A stretch of 64,000 nt of DNA, taken from Rhizobium esperanzae (GTDB lineage: Bacteria; Pseudomonadota; Alphaproteobacteria; Rhizobiales; Rhizobiaceae). The stretch's first letter is position 1, and every line of letters begins with the position of its first letter. Position numbers and translations under genes: made by a program. The notes below the pieces were generated by a model. That model made no database searches, was not told where the DNA came from, and saw only the letters and a program-made list of their open reading frames with translations. The stretch lies in NCBI RefSeq assembly GCF_014197615.1, contig NZ_JACIFY010000003.1:186001-250000 (forward strand), written 5' to 3'. Of this stretch, positions 54,817 to 63,355 are shown piece by piece.

Positions 54817-55776
54817 ATGAGCTTGAAAAGCATAATCTGGAATGGACTGCTCGTAGCCGCCCTTTGCCTTGCGATCTTTCTTCTCTACCGCATATTTCAA
54901 CAATACAGCCTGGAGCAGATCGTCAAGTCGGTTGGGAGTATCCCCTTTTCGAATTTCTGCATGGCGCTTCTCTTTGCTGCGGCATCCTATCTCTGCCTGA
55001 GCTGCTTCGATCTCCTGGCGATCCGTTCACTTGGCAAGTCCCTGCCTTATCCGAAGATCGCGCTGGCCTCGTTCATCAGCCTTTCGCTCGGCCACAATAT
55101 CGGCTTTGCCGGGCTGAGCAGCGGCGCCTTCCGCTATCGATATTATTCTCGCTGGGGCCTGACGACGGAGGACGTGGCGAAGATCATCCTGTTTTGCGGT
55201 GTCACGGTGGGGCTGGGGCTCATCACCCTCGGCAGCCTTGCCCTGATCGTCAATCCTGATGATGCAGCGCGTCTGCTGCGCCTCGACGCGGTAAGTGCTC
55301 GCCTCTTCGGCGCGGTGGCGCTGATCGTCCCGGTCACCTATGCCAGCCTGGCGTTTTTTATCCGCGGCAAGCTGCGCCTGTGGCGCTGGTCGTTTCAGCT
55401 GCCGCGATTTTCGATCGCACTCGGGCAGATCGGGATCGGGACGATCAATTTCCTGTTCGTTTCCGCCTGCCTGCACCAGATGCTCTCGGTCTTCGGCGAT
55501 GTTGCCTTCTTCCGGTCGGTGACGGCCTACGTTCTTGCCAATTCGGCGATCCTTGCAACCCATGTGCCGGGCGGACTCGGTGTGCTCGAGGCGACGGTCT
55601 CCTATGCCGTGCCGCAAGAGGCTTCGATCGGCGCGCTGATTGCGTTCCGTTGCACCTATTTCTTCATTCCGCTGGCGCTCGGCACAACGCTTCTTCTCAT
55701 CACCGAGGTGGTGTTCCGGCGGTCACGCGGGCCGGGCCAGCAGGCGGACGAGGGAGCCGAGGCCCAGTCGGTGTAG
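54817..55776 (+). CDS. UPF0104 / lysylphosphatidylglycerol-synthase-like integral membrane protein
   Basis: 319 residues with about eight hydrophobic segments. The sequence matches the membrane flippase half of MprF and the UPF0104 family: L-S-L-G-H-N-I-G-F-A-G-L-S-S-G-A-F-R-Y-R, then I-L-A-T-H-V-P-G-G-L-G-V-L-E, and a final R-C-T-Y-F-F-I-P-L. The catalytic aminoacyltransferase half is absent, so the protein would move a lipid across the membrane or scaffold an enzyme. Exact sigma-EcfG promoter upstream. The last 54 bases overlap the convergent PLD gene, linking the two tail to tail. Confidence 0.88.
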   Translation: MSLKSIIWNGLLVAALCLAIFLLYRIFQQYSLEQIVKSVGSIPFSNFCMALLFAAASYLCLSCFDLLAIRSLGKSLPYPKIALASFISLSLGHNIGFAGLSSGAFRYRYYSRWGLTTEDVAKIILFCGVTVGLGLITLGSLALIVNPDDAARLLRLDAVSARLFGAVALIVPVTYASLAFFIRGKLRLWRWSFQLPRFSIALGQIGIGTINFLFVSACLHQMLSVFGDVAFFRSVTAYVLANSAILATHVPGGLGVLEATVSYAVPQEASIGALIAFRCTYFFIPLALGTTLLLITEVVFRRSRGPGQQADEGAEAQSV

Positions 55777-57234
55777 GGGCAGGAAGGGGCGAGCCGGGTC
55801 GAAGATCCCGGTGCCTCTTATCGGTGAAACACTGCCGGATAGTTCGACCGTGAATTCCCTTAAGCGGCGCGATCCGTCATTCAACGCATCGATCGTCGCG
55901 ATCATCGAGCCGCTTTCCCTGAAGGCCGCCGCAAAGGCTTCGCTGGCCGTTCCGAGATATTCGGCCAGCAGGCGGTTGCGCAGATCTGCGATAGCACGGC
56001 GATGCTCGTCGCATGCCGCCTCGAACAGCATGTCGCATTCGCAATCCAGTCCTTCCGAGCGGTTGTTGAGATTGGAGGAGCCGATCCGGACCAACGCGTC
56101 ATCGGCAAGTATCAGTTTGGAATGGATCAGCACCTCCACCCCGCTATCCTTTCCCGGCATGGGCACGGGGCCGGGCACGACGGGATAATAGACCCGCAGG
56201 CGATCTGCACGATCAGCCCTTTTGAGGCGTCGGATGAGGCGGTCGCGGTTGCTGCCCATGACGAGTTTTTCGATCAGCCCGTGAGAGCTGCGCGTGCAGA
56301 TGACGACCACTTCCGGCCCATCATCTTCCCGCAGCCGCGCGGCAATGGCGTCGGCGACACGAAAGGAGGCTAGATATTGCGCCTCGATGTAAAGCTGGCG
56401 CCGCGCCCGGGAGATGATGTCCAATGTCGAGGCGATGCCGTCGCCGATGCCGGTTCGGAAGGTGGTCGACGGCTCCGTCAGCACCAAGCCGACCGGAATT
56501 TCTCGCAGTGAAACGGCGAGATCGTCCGGCCATGCGAAGGGGGAGCCCTCGGCGAGCGGCAGGTGCTTTTCGCCGGTGGCTTTTTCCCAGCGTTGCCTGG
56601 CGATATCGCCGATCAGCCTGGCCGCGTCGCCCGTGACCATCGCCTGAACGTCATGCAGCGGATCGTAGGAAACGCCCTCGGGGTCGCACCGCAGCTTTTC
56701 CCTGGCGCGGTGGCGCCTCGTATCCCATCGTCGCGACGTCAGATCCATGCCGCCGATGAAGGACAGTGCATCGTCGATGCAGACGAGCTTTTGATGATGG
56801 CAGCCGCGTAGCGCTCCCGGAAGATCGAAGCGCAGATCGATCCTGGCGTTCTTCGGGAAATTCTTCTTCCGAAGCACCTGCAGGGATTTGTTCGAATAGA
56901 TCGGTCCGAGCGCCCAGATGAGGATACGTATTTCGAGCTCGGGATTGGCCGCCGTCGCCGCATGCAGCAGATCAGCCAATGTTTCGCCGGATTTTTCCGG
57001 TTCCAAAAGAATGTCGGGATTGAAATCCCAGCCGACGATCCAGACGGTGCGTCGCGCCTGCCGCAATGCTCGCGCGACTTCGGCGAAATATCTGTCGCCG
57101 TTGATCAGAAAGGCGGCTTTTTCTGCGCGTCCTTGGAGCCGCAATGCCGTATTCCCCTCTTTTTGGCTTCCAGGATGTTGCGCTTTTGTTCGGGTCAGGT
57201 ACGCTTGTTCGGATGTGGTTTCGAATGCGCTCAT
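55723..57234 (-). CDS. phospholipase D-family enzyme with two HKD motifs
   Basis: 503 residues from the ATG at 57234, with GAGGC upstream; the longer frame crosses the sigma-EcfG promoter and is excluded. Two HKD motifs: H-Q-K-L-V-C-I-D (His147, Lys149, Asp154) and H-S-K-L-I-L-A-D (His371, Lys373), each followed by G-G-M or G-S-S-N. This is the two-domain form of cardiolipin synthases and PLDs acting on phosphatidyl groups; no N-terminal membrane helices are present, so it is a soluble or peripheral enzyme. Under an exact sigma-EcfG promoter. Its end overlaps the UPF0104 gene by 54 bases. Confidence 0.92.
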   Translation of the reverse strand: MSAFETTSEQAYLTRTKAQHPGSQKEGNTALRLQGRAEKAAFLINGDRYFAEVARALRQARRTVWIVGWDFNPDILLEPEKSGETLADLLHAATAANPELEIRILIWALGPIYSNKSLQVLRKKNFPKNARIDLRFDLPGALRGCHHQKLVCIDDALSFIGGMDLTSRRWDTRRHRAREKLRCDPEGVSYDPLHDVQAMVTGDAARLIGDIARQRWEKATGEKHLPLAEGSPFAWPDDLAVSLREIPVGLVLTEPSTTFRTGIGDGIASTLDIISRARRQLYIEAQYLASFRVADAIAARLREDDGPEVVVICTRSSHGLIEKLVMGSNRDRLIRRLKRADRADRLRVYYPVVPGPVPMPGKDSGVEVLIHSKLILADDALVRIGSSNLNNRSEGLDCECDMLFEAACDEHRRAIADLRNRLLAEYLGTASEAFAAAFRESGSMIATIDALNDGSRRLREFTVELSGSVSPIRGTGIFDPARPFLPLHRLGLGSLVRLLARPA

Positions 57235-57262
57235 GTTTGCCTCGGCCGTTTGACTGAAAGCA

Positions 57263-57287
57263 AACGCCCGAAATTTCACACGGTTCC
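57263..57287 (-). promoter_or_regulatory. sigma-EcfG (general stress) promoter
   Basis: On the minus strand GGAAC (57287-57283), a 16-base spacer, then CGTT (57266-57263): exact consensus, 29 bases before the PLD start at 57234. It lies in the 110-base divergent region shared with the DUF763 gene. Confidence 0.87.
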
Positions 57288-57344
57288 CGATGGCAGGAGG
57301 CTGCTGCGCATAGGCGTTCGGGCATAGAGGATACAGGAAACGAA

Positions 57345-58589
57345 ATGTCACAACGAGCAGGCAGCGCCGATCTTCCGCTTCACGGGGGACGTGTGCCGCA
57401 TTGGCTCGGCGACCGGATGACGCGGCTCGGCACGCTGATCACCGAGGCGATCATCCATCACTATGGCCGCGATGAATTCCTGCGCAGGCTCGCGCATCCC
57501 TTCTGGTTTCAGTCCTTCGGCGCCGTGATGGGCATGGACTGGCATTCCTCCGGCATTACGACAAGCGTTCTCGGCGCGCTGAAGCGCGGGCTGAAGCCGC
57601 GTGCCGGCGAACTCGGCCTGCATGTCTGCGGCGGCCGCGGCGCGCAATCGCGCAAGACCCCGCAGGAACTCGTCTCGATCGGCGAGCGCGTCGGCCTCGA
57701 CGGGGAGGGGCTGGCGACGACGAGCCGTCTCATCGCCAAGGTCGACAGCGCTGCCCTTCAGGACGGTTTCGACCTTTATCTCCACGGCTTCATCGTCGCC
57801 GACGACGGCCATTGGGTGGTCGTGCAGCAGGGCATGAACGGCGACAGGCGGCAGGCACGGCGTTATCACTGGTTGTCGGAGGGACTGGAGAGTTTCGTCG
57901 ACTCGCCGCATGCGGCGATCGAGGGACGCAGCCAGGGCGAGATCGTCAATCTCGCCGACAGGCGCGCCGAGCGCTCGCGACGCGGCCAGCTCGACCTGCT
58001 GGCAACGCTCGGTCCCGACAGGATCGTCCGCGAGGCCGCCGCACTGCTGCGCACCGAAGAGCCGGAGCCCGAACCCGCCGCACAGCCGATGCTGCCGCAC
58101 TTGATCATGCCCGCCCATCACGACGTGCGCGAGAGCGATGTGCACATGCGCCGGCTGCATGGAAATCTGGCCGCCGCCGCCGATCGCGGGCCTGCGGACT
58201 TCCAGGAGTTGCTGCTCGTTCCCGGCGTCGGCGCCCGCACGGTGAGGGCGCTGGCGATGGTGGCGGAAGTCGTGCACGGCGCGCCCTGCCGTTTTTCCGA
58301 TCCGGCACGCTTCTCGATCGCCCATGGCGGCAAGGACCGCCATCCTTTCCCGGTGCCGCTCAAGGTTTATGACGAGACGATCGGCGTGATGAAATCGGCG
58401 GTGCAGAAAGGCAGGCTCGGCCGGGAGGAAGAGCTGCAGGCGTTGAGGCGCCTGGATGAACAATCCCGGCAGATGGAACGCTATGTCACCGGCCCCGACC
58501 TCAAGGAAATCATCGCCGGCGAATTCCGCCACTCCGCCGATTTCGGCGGCCGCAGCGTCTTCGGCTGGGAGCCGCCCGGGGAGGATTAA
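57345..58589 (+). CDS. DUF763 protein with helix-hairpin-helix motif
   Basis: 414 residues; ATG at 57345 with AGGAAACGA upstream. Matches the DUF763 pattern from the start (A-D-L-P-L-H-G-G-R-V-P-H-W-L, then G-L-H-V-C-G-G-R-G and L-I-A-K-V-D-S-A-A-L-Q-D-G-F-D-L-Y-L-H-G-F-I). Near residues 289-312 is a helix-hairpin-helix signature (L-L-L-V-P-G-V-G-A-R-T-V-R-A-L), a sequence-independent DNA contact module. The function of DUF763 is not established; a nucleic-acid role is a fair inference. It is divergent from the stress-controlled PLD gene. Confidence 0.88.
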   Translation: MSQRAGSADLPLHGGRVPHWLGDRMTRLGTLITEAIIHHYGRDEFLRRLAHPFWFQSFGAVMGMDWHSSGITTSVLGALKRGLKPRAGELGLHVCGGRGAQSRKTPQELVSIGERVGLDGEGLATTSRLIAKVDSAALQDGFDLYLHGFIVADDGHWVVVQQGMNGDRRQARRYHWLSEGLESFVDSPHAAIEGRSQGEIVNLADRRAERSRRGQLDLLATLGPDRIVREAAALLRTEEPEPEPAAQPMLPHLIMPAHHDVRESDVHMRRLHGNLAAAADRGPADFQELLLVPGVGARTVRALAMVAEVVHGAPCRFSDPARFSIAHGGKDRHPFPVPLKVYDETIGVMKSAVQKGRLGREEELQALRRLDEQSRQMERYVTGPDLKEIIAGEFRHSADFGGRSVFGWEPPGED

Positions 58590-58659
58590 GCCGTGACGGC
58601 GAAAGTGTCGGCGATTTTCGGGCGCCGTCGATTACAACTTTCGTGGGCCGATGCGCCGT

Positions 58660-59730
58660 TCAATCGAGCGGTGAAGGCACACCCTTACGGATCGCTTTCG
58701 AAAAATCCTCGGAGGCGCCGGCGCCTTTTGCCCTTGCGGCGATATGCGCCGCCGTTTTCAGTTCCGCAAACGGCAGCTTCATGTCGAGCGCATTCCGGTC
58801 ATAGGCGAATTCCGGAAGATAACCGTTCACGATCAGCCGCCAATCGGACGGAAATGTAGCGCCGACGGCCCGCATCATTTTGGCAGCAGTCGTAGTGCAG
58901 TTGGTGGTGAGCGAGTTGTAGAAGCGCGGGTGTTCGGCAAGCGTGTTGGCATCGCTCACATATTGCAGGAGAAGCCGTGCGGCATTGTCCGGCGGAACGC
59001 GCATGCGAAAGAGCTGGACGTCCTCGCTGCGTATGTCGGATCGGACACGAATGACGTCGCTTTCGGCGGCCGCGATGATGACGAGGGGATTGCTTTTGAA
59101 GAGGTCGCCGATCGGAGAGAATTTACCCCCGACCGTTCTCCGCACCTCGATCGACCATGCCAGGTATCGATCGTCGTCGAACCCGAAACTCATGATCATG
59201 TGCGCCATCTCAGGCCCTGCCCAATAGGACATGAACAAATCGAGGCTCCTGAGCTTGCTCAGGTCGTAGGTGCGCGACTCCCATTTCTCCACAAAACCGC
59301 CATCCGGTTTCCACGCGAAATTTCTGACATTGGTCAGCGTGAGGATGTTGCCGTCGACCGTGCCTGTCACCTGCCTCGCGACGTCTCCCGCCCAGTCGGC
59401 CGTCACTGGGGGCTTGATCGAGTTCCACCACACGGCGATGCCTGCAAAGCATAGGAGGAAAGGAAGGATAACAAGGAGGCGCGGCTTCCAGGTGATGGAA
59501 ATTACGGCGGCAACGCCGACCAGCGCGAGGACTCCTGCCGCGACCTCTCGGATCGGCAGGGAAACCGGCAGGCGGTAGAATAGCGCGAGAGAGGCCCATA
59601 TGGTCGCCAGCAGAAACGCTAAACCGAAGACCGCCTTTGCGGCTCGAAACATTATCCGAACGGGGAGGGGCGCTTGCCGTTGCCCGCGGCCCGCTGATCT
59701 TGACGCACTTTGGCTGTTGTTGAAACTCAT
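58660..59730 (-). CDS. DUF4105 membrane protein
   Basis: 356 residues. Three hydrophobic segments near the N-terminus (~28-52, 60-80, 86-105) anchor a soluble domain of ~240 residues. The DUF4105 hallmark is present: L-T-T-N-C-T-T-T-A-A-K-M-M-R, with a conserved cysteine, after F-Y-N-S. The domain contains an F-M-S-Y-W-A-G-P-E-M-A-H-M stretch. Such proteins are often called putative outer-membrane or envelope proteases or lipoproteins, but no activity is proven. The gene converges on DUF763 with a 70-base gap. Confidence 0.87.
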   Translation of the reverse strand: MSFNNSQSASRSAGRGQRQAPLPVRIMFRAAKAVFGLAFLLATIWASLALFYRLPVSLPIREVAAGVLALVGVAAVISITWKPRLLVILPFLLCFAGIAVWWNSIKPPVTADWAGDVARQVTGTVDGNILTLTNVRNFAWKPDGGFVEKWESRTYDLSKLRSLDLFMSYWAGPEMAHMIMSFGFDDDRYLAWSIEVRRTVGGKFSPIGDLFKSNPLVIIAAAESDVIRVRSDIRSEDVQLFRMRVPPDNAARLLLQYVSDANTLAEHPRFYNSLTTNCTTTAAKMMRAVGATFPSDWRLIVNGYLPEFAYDRNALDMKLPFAELKTAAHIAARAKGAGASEDFSKAIRKGVPSPLD

Positions 59731-59988
59731 GACGCCTTCCTATCCTTGTTGAAGGTCAATCGATGATTTCGATGCTCGGGATGGTCCGGCTCCCGTGGCG
59801 GGCGGGACGGCGAACAATCTGTCGTGAACTGACGGCGCTTGTCCAGTCTGCATCGGACAAAACAAAAAAGTCTTACGAGCGGACGGCAGTCCAATATATC
59901 CGGGCGCGGTTTGTCCGTGCTCGTCGGAGCGCCGCCAGCAGGAGATGATCGGCAAGCGGCATTCCTGAATGCCGATCCGGTTCGTCTC

Positions 59989-60906
59989 TCAATGCCCGTC
60001 CGGCGGGACGGCTTCCGCCGGCACCGTCTCCTTCAGGTTCTTCCGGTGGAAGATGAACAGGCCGGCAAAGACGATGATTGCGGCGCCGACGACGATCTGC
60101 GTGTCGGGAATATCGTTGAAGAAGACATAGCCGAGCACGATCGCCCAGAGCAGCAGCGTATATTGCAGCGGCGCGAGCAGCGATGCCGGGGCAAGCTTCA
60201 GCGAGCGCGTGATGAGCAGATGCGCGCAGGTGGCGACGATCCCGAGCAGCAGCATGCCGGACCAATCGATCAGCGTCGCCGACTGCCAGTGGCCGATGCT
60301 GAGCACGATGCCGGTGGCAAGGGCGGCGATGGTCTGCCATGTCACCAGCGTCGTGTCGCTGGTCGAGCGCAGATAACGGCTCATGACAAGCGACAGCGCG
60401 AAGGCCAGGCTGCCCGCAAGGCCGAAGAGTGACGGAAGCGACAGCATCGCGGTCGACGGACGCAGCGCTATGACGACTCCTGTGAAACCGACCAGAACGG
60501 CGAGCCACCGGCGCCAGCCGATCTTTTCCCCGAGAAAGAAATGCGAGAGCGCCGCAATGTAGATCGGGCCGGCCATGTAGAAGGTCATGACGTCTGCGAG
60601 CGGCAGATAGGCGACGGCAGCGTAGAACAGGGCGACATCGCAGGTCGCCATGAAAACACGTATGAATTGGAGGCCCTTCTGCTCGACGCGGAACAGGGCC
60701 ATCGGTCCTTGGCGTGCGATCATCGGTCCGAGCACGATGAAGGCGCCAACCGAGCGGATCACCAGCACCTGGCCGACGGCGAAGCTTGCAACCAGCCACT
60801 TGCCCATCGCATCGTTCAGCGCAAAGAGCAGATCGCCGAGCAACATCAGCAGGACACCCGTCATGATCAGGTTTCCGGCATTGGCTGTCGCCGCCTTGGT
60901 CTTCAT
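59989..60906 (-). CDS. DMT-superfamily exporter (EamA type)
   Basis: 305 residues, ten hydrophobic helices in two EamA halves. The first half begins after an N-terminal A-N-A-G-N-L-I-M-T-G and includes F-A-L-N-D-A-M-G-K-W-L. The second half starts near residue 150, with the family's typical L-A-F-A-L-S-L-V-M-S-R-Y-L region. The final hydrophilic tail (R-K-N-L-K-E-T-V-P) is cytoplasmic. Members export amino acids, metabolites or nucleotides; the substrate is unknown. A single-gene unit; the next gene upstream on this strand is matR, 213 bases away. Confidence 0.9.
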   Translation of the reverse strand: MKTKAATANAGNLIMTGVLLMLLGDLLFALNDAMGKWLVASFAVGQVLVIRSVGAFIVLGPMIARQGPMALFRVEQKGLQFIRVFMATCDVALFYAAVAYLPLADVMTFYMAGPIYIAALSHFFLGEKIGWRRWLAVLVGFTGVVIALRPSTAMLSLPSLFGLAGSLAFALSLVMSRYLRSTSDTTLVTWQTIAALATGIVLSIGHWQSATLIDWSGMLLLGIVATCAHLLITRSLKLAPASLLAPLQYTLLLWAIVLGYVFFNDIPDTQIVVGAAIIVFAGLFIFHRKNLKETVPAEAVPPDGH

Positions 60907-61119
60907 CTTTCGAATCCTCGCGAAAATGGCCGCGCATGCACGGCCGAGTGCGGCTTCGGCCTTAACACTGCCAATGTCAATGGTGTGATATGCGCTATTG
61001 GGAATTGCGCACGCCCTTCGGCAGTGGGCTCAGTAAATCATCAATGAGGTTGCTGCACCCCGCGGCGGTGCGTCAAATACTGGCGCATTTGTGGTGGGGA
61101 TGAACCGATGTAACAAAGC

Positions 61120-61770
61120 CTATCTGGTTGCCATGCTTGCGACCAGATCGCTGAACCTCTCACCTTGAATTCCGACATGCGTCCGCAGCAGACGACGGGC
61201 TTCATCTCCATCGCCGGCAAAGATCGCATCGACGATGGCGCAATGTTCCAAGAAGGATGTCGACAGGCGGTTTCGCACGCGCAATTGGAGGCGGCGGTAG
61301 GGGCGCAGGCGTCGATGCAATTGCACACATTGCTCCTCGAGGAAATCGCTTCGGCCTGCTGCATAGATCGCCTTATGGAATTCCTCGTTGTCGTAATAAT
61401 AGGCATCGCTGTCACCAGCGCCGGCTGATTGTTCGCAGCGGCTATGGGTGGCCGTAATCGCTTCCCGGGAGACCTTGTCCAGCCGTCGTGCGGCGAGAGA
61501 TCCGGCCAGGCCCTCCAGCTCAGCCATAACCTCGAACATCTCATAGACGCGGTGCGGTCCCGGATCGATGACGACAGCACCTCGGCGCGGTCGAATTTCG
61601 ATGAGGCCGATCGCATCGAGTTGCATCAGCGCCTCGCGCACCGGTGTACGGGACACCCCGAACCGCGTCGCGAGCACTGTTTCATCAAGCCGCTCACCGG
61701 GGGAGAACTCGTTGGAAAGAATTGAGTTTTCAATTTCATCCCGCAGCCACCTGCCTACATTTTCGGACAT
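61120..61770 (-). CDS. matR: MatR: GntR-family regulator of the malonate operon
   Basis: 216 residues from the ATG at 61770, with AAGGAAGTG upstream; the longer frame begins six codons earlier. It is an FCD-type GntR regulator: winged helix with E-R-L-D-E-T-V-L-A-T-R-F-G-V-S-R-T-P-V-R-E-A-L, then the FCD helical domain with metal-site residues around D-N-E-E-F-H-K-A-I-Y and E-H-C-A-I-V-D-A-I. It is divergent from matA and matB, the order described for R. leguminosarum bv. trifolii, where MatR controls malonate catabolism. Two palindromes in the 160-base gap are probable operators. Confidence 0.93.
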   Translation of the reverse strand: MSENVGRWLRDEIENSILSNEFSPGERLDETVLATRFGVSRTPVREALMQLDAIGLIEIRPRRGAVVIDPGPHRVYEMFEVMAELEGLAGSLAARRLDKVSREAITATHSRCEQSAGAGDSDAYYYDNEEFHKAIYAAGRSDFLEEQCVQLHRRLRPYRRLQLRVRNRLSTSFLEHCAIVDAIFAGDGDEARRLLRTHVGIQGERFSDLVASMATR

Positions 61771-61801
61771 TCGCTTCACTTCCTTCATACGAAAACGCCA
61801 T

Positions 61802-61834
61802 TCTTGTATGCAAGATTATTGACCTCGTGTACGA
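61802..61834. promoter_or_regulatory. MatR operator region
   Basis: TCTTGTATGCAAGA (61802-61815) and TCGTGTACGA (61825-61834) are two adjacent palindromes between matR and matA. Their left halves TCTTGTA and TCGTGTA agree with the published MatR recognition half-sites as I recall them (TCTTGTA/TACACGA). TTGACC at 61819-61824 could be a -35 element lying between them. Another partial palindrome, TTCATACGAA, is at 61784. Confidence 0.75.
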
Positions 61835-61933
61835 AAGATGGCAACTTACATACTACCGGCGAATTCAGCCGATGGGAAGCAGTCGTTAAACAGTGCACCT
61901 GCGCGGCCCACGTCAGCAGAAAGGGGAAATGGC

Positions 61934-63355
61934 ATGTCCGAGGCTTCCTTCTTCACCGACATGCTGCAGAGCATCACGGACCGCGGACGTCAGCTTCTGT
62001 TTTCCGGCTCACGCGCCACACAGGCCGCAGCCAAGGTCGATCTCCTGACACTCTGTGAAATGGTGCTGTCGAGCCGGGGTGAAGCGTCCGGCATGGCCCT
62101 TGCGGCCGAAATACTCGATCGCTGGGAAGCGCTCGACAGCGAGGGTGCGCAGGCATTCCTCCAGATGCTGCATGAAAAATTCGGCCCCGACACGGCGAGG
62201 CTCGACCAGGCGATTGAAAATTACCGCGCCGACAAAAGCTCTGCCGCCATCATTGCGCTCCACCAGGCGGCTGAGCCACGGCGACAGGAACTCCTGCGCC
62301 GATTGAACCATGCGCCGAACGGCACCGCCAAGCTCGTCCGGATGCGCCAGCAGTTGCTTGCTTCAAAAAACCAATCTGCAGGTTATCACGCCCTTGATGC
62401 CGATTTCACCCATCTGTTCGGCTCCTGGTTCAATCGGGGCTTCCTGACGCTCAGGCCGATCGACTGGACGACGCCGGCTTACATCCTTGAAAAGATCATC
62501 AAATACGAGGCGGTGCACGAAATCGCCGGCTGGGAGGAGTTGCGCCGTCGTTTGGCGCCGGCTGACCGCCGATGCTTTGCCTTTTTTCACCCTCGCCTGG
62601 CCGACGAGCCGCTCGTGTTCGTTGAGGTGGCACTCACACGGTCGGTGCCGAGAGCGATTGGAGACGTCCTCGACGAGGGCAGGGAGCAGATCAATGCCGA
62701 TGAGGCGACGACGGCCGTCTTCTATTCGATTTCCAACTGCCAGGATGGCTTGCGCGGAATTTCGTTCGGCAACTTCCTGATCAAGCAGGTCGTGGAAGAC
62801 TTGCGCAGGGACTTGCCCGGGCTGAAGAATTTCGTGACGCTGTCGCCCGTGCCGGGTTTTGCCCGTTGGCTTGCCAAGGCGCGCGCTTCGGCCGGCGACC
62901 GGTTGCTGCCGGCAGCGGCCCGCAAAACGCTGATGTTGCTGGACGATCCGAACTGGCCCGCCAACGAGAAGACGGCGGCCGAAGTGGAGCGCGTGCTGCT
63001 GCCGCTGGCGGCGGGCTACTTCCTGATTGAGCGGACGCCGGAAGGGCGCCCCGTCGATCCCGTCGCCCGCTTCCATCTCGGCAACGGCGCTCGGCTTGAA
63101 AGGCTGAATTTTCTTGGCGACCGCTCGACCAAGGCGATGCAGCAGGCACACGGCCTGATGGTCAATTACCTCTACAAGCTCGATGATATCGTGGCCAATC
63201 ACGAGGCTCTGGCGCAGCGCGGCGAAGTGATTGCCTCGCCGGATGTCAAAAAACTGGTCAACCAAGACGAAAGCCGTAACGGCGGTAATGGCCAAGAGGG
63301 CTCCCGGCCATTCGCACAGATCATGAACTCAACGCTTGGAGGAGGGCGAAAGTGA
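61934..63355 (+). CDS. matA: malonyl-CoA decarboxylase
   Basis: 473 residues from the ATG at 61934, with AAGGGGAAA upstream; the frame runs on to 61838. The N-terminal ~110 residues are the helical MCD domain, followed by the GNAT-like catalytic domain. Typical segments are H-E-I-A-G-W-E-E-L-R-R-R-L, R-C-F-A-F-F-H-P, V-F-Y-S-I-S-N-C-Q-D-G-L-R-G-I-S-F-G-N-F-L-I-K and F-V-T-L-S-P-V-P-G-F-A-R-W-L, which carries the conserved catalytic serine region, plus H-G-L-M-V-N-Y-L-Y near the end. It makes acetyl-CoA from malonyl-CoA. Its stop overlaps the matB GTG (GTGA). Confidence 0.96.
   Translation: MSEASFFTDMLQSITDRGRQLLFSGSRATQAAAKVDLLTLCEMVLSSRGEASGMALAAEILDRWEALDSEGAQAFLQMLHEKFGPDTARLDQAIENYRADKSSAAIIALHQAAEPRRQELLRRLNHAPNGTAKLVRMRQQLLASKNQSAGYHALDADFTHLFGSWFNRGFLTLRPIDWTTPAYILEKIIKYEAVHEIAGWEELRRRLAPADRRCFAFFHPRLADEPLVFVEVALTRSVPRAIGDVLDEGREQINADEATTAVFYSISNCQDGLRGISFGNFLIKQVVEDLRRDLPGLKNFVTLSPVPGFARWLAKARASAGDRLLPAAARKTLMLLDDPNWPANEKTAAEVERVLLPLAAGYFLIERTPEGRPVDPVARFHLGNGARLERLNFLGDRSTKAMQQAHGLMVNYLYKLDDIVANHEALAQRGEVIASPDVKKLVNQDESRNGGNGQEGSRPFAQIMNSTLGGGRK

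Noticed and set aside
58593..58859. Open frame of 88 codons after the DUF763 gene
   Set aside because: It lies mostly antisense to the DUF4105 gene, has no ribosome site and an arginine-rich composition typical of a shadow frame in GC-rich DNA.
59763..59948. Short plus-strand frame between the DUF4105 and EamA genes
   Set aside because: No ribosome site, arginine/serine-rich product and no structural features; the gap is better read as intergenic.
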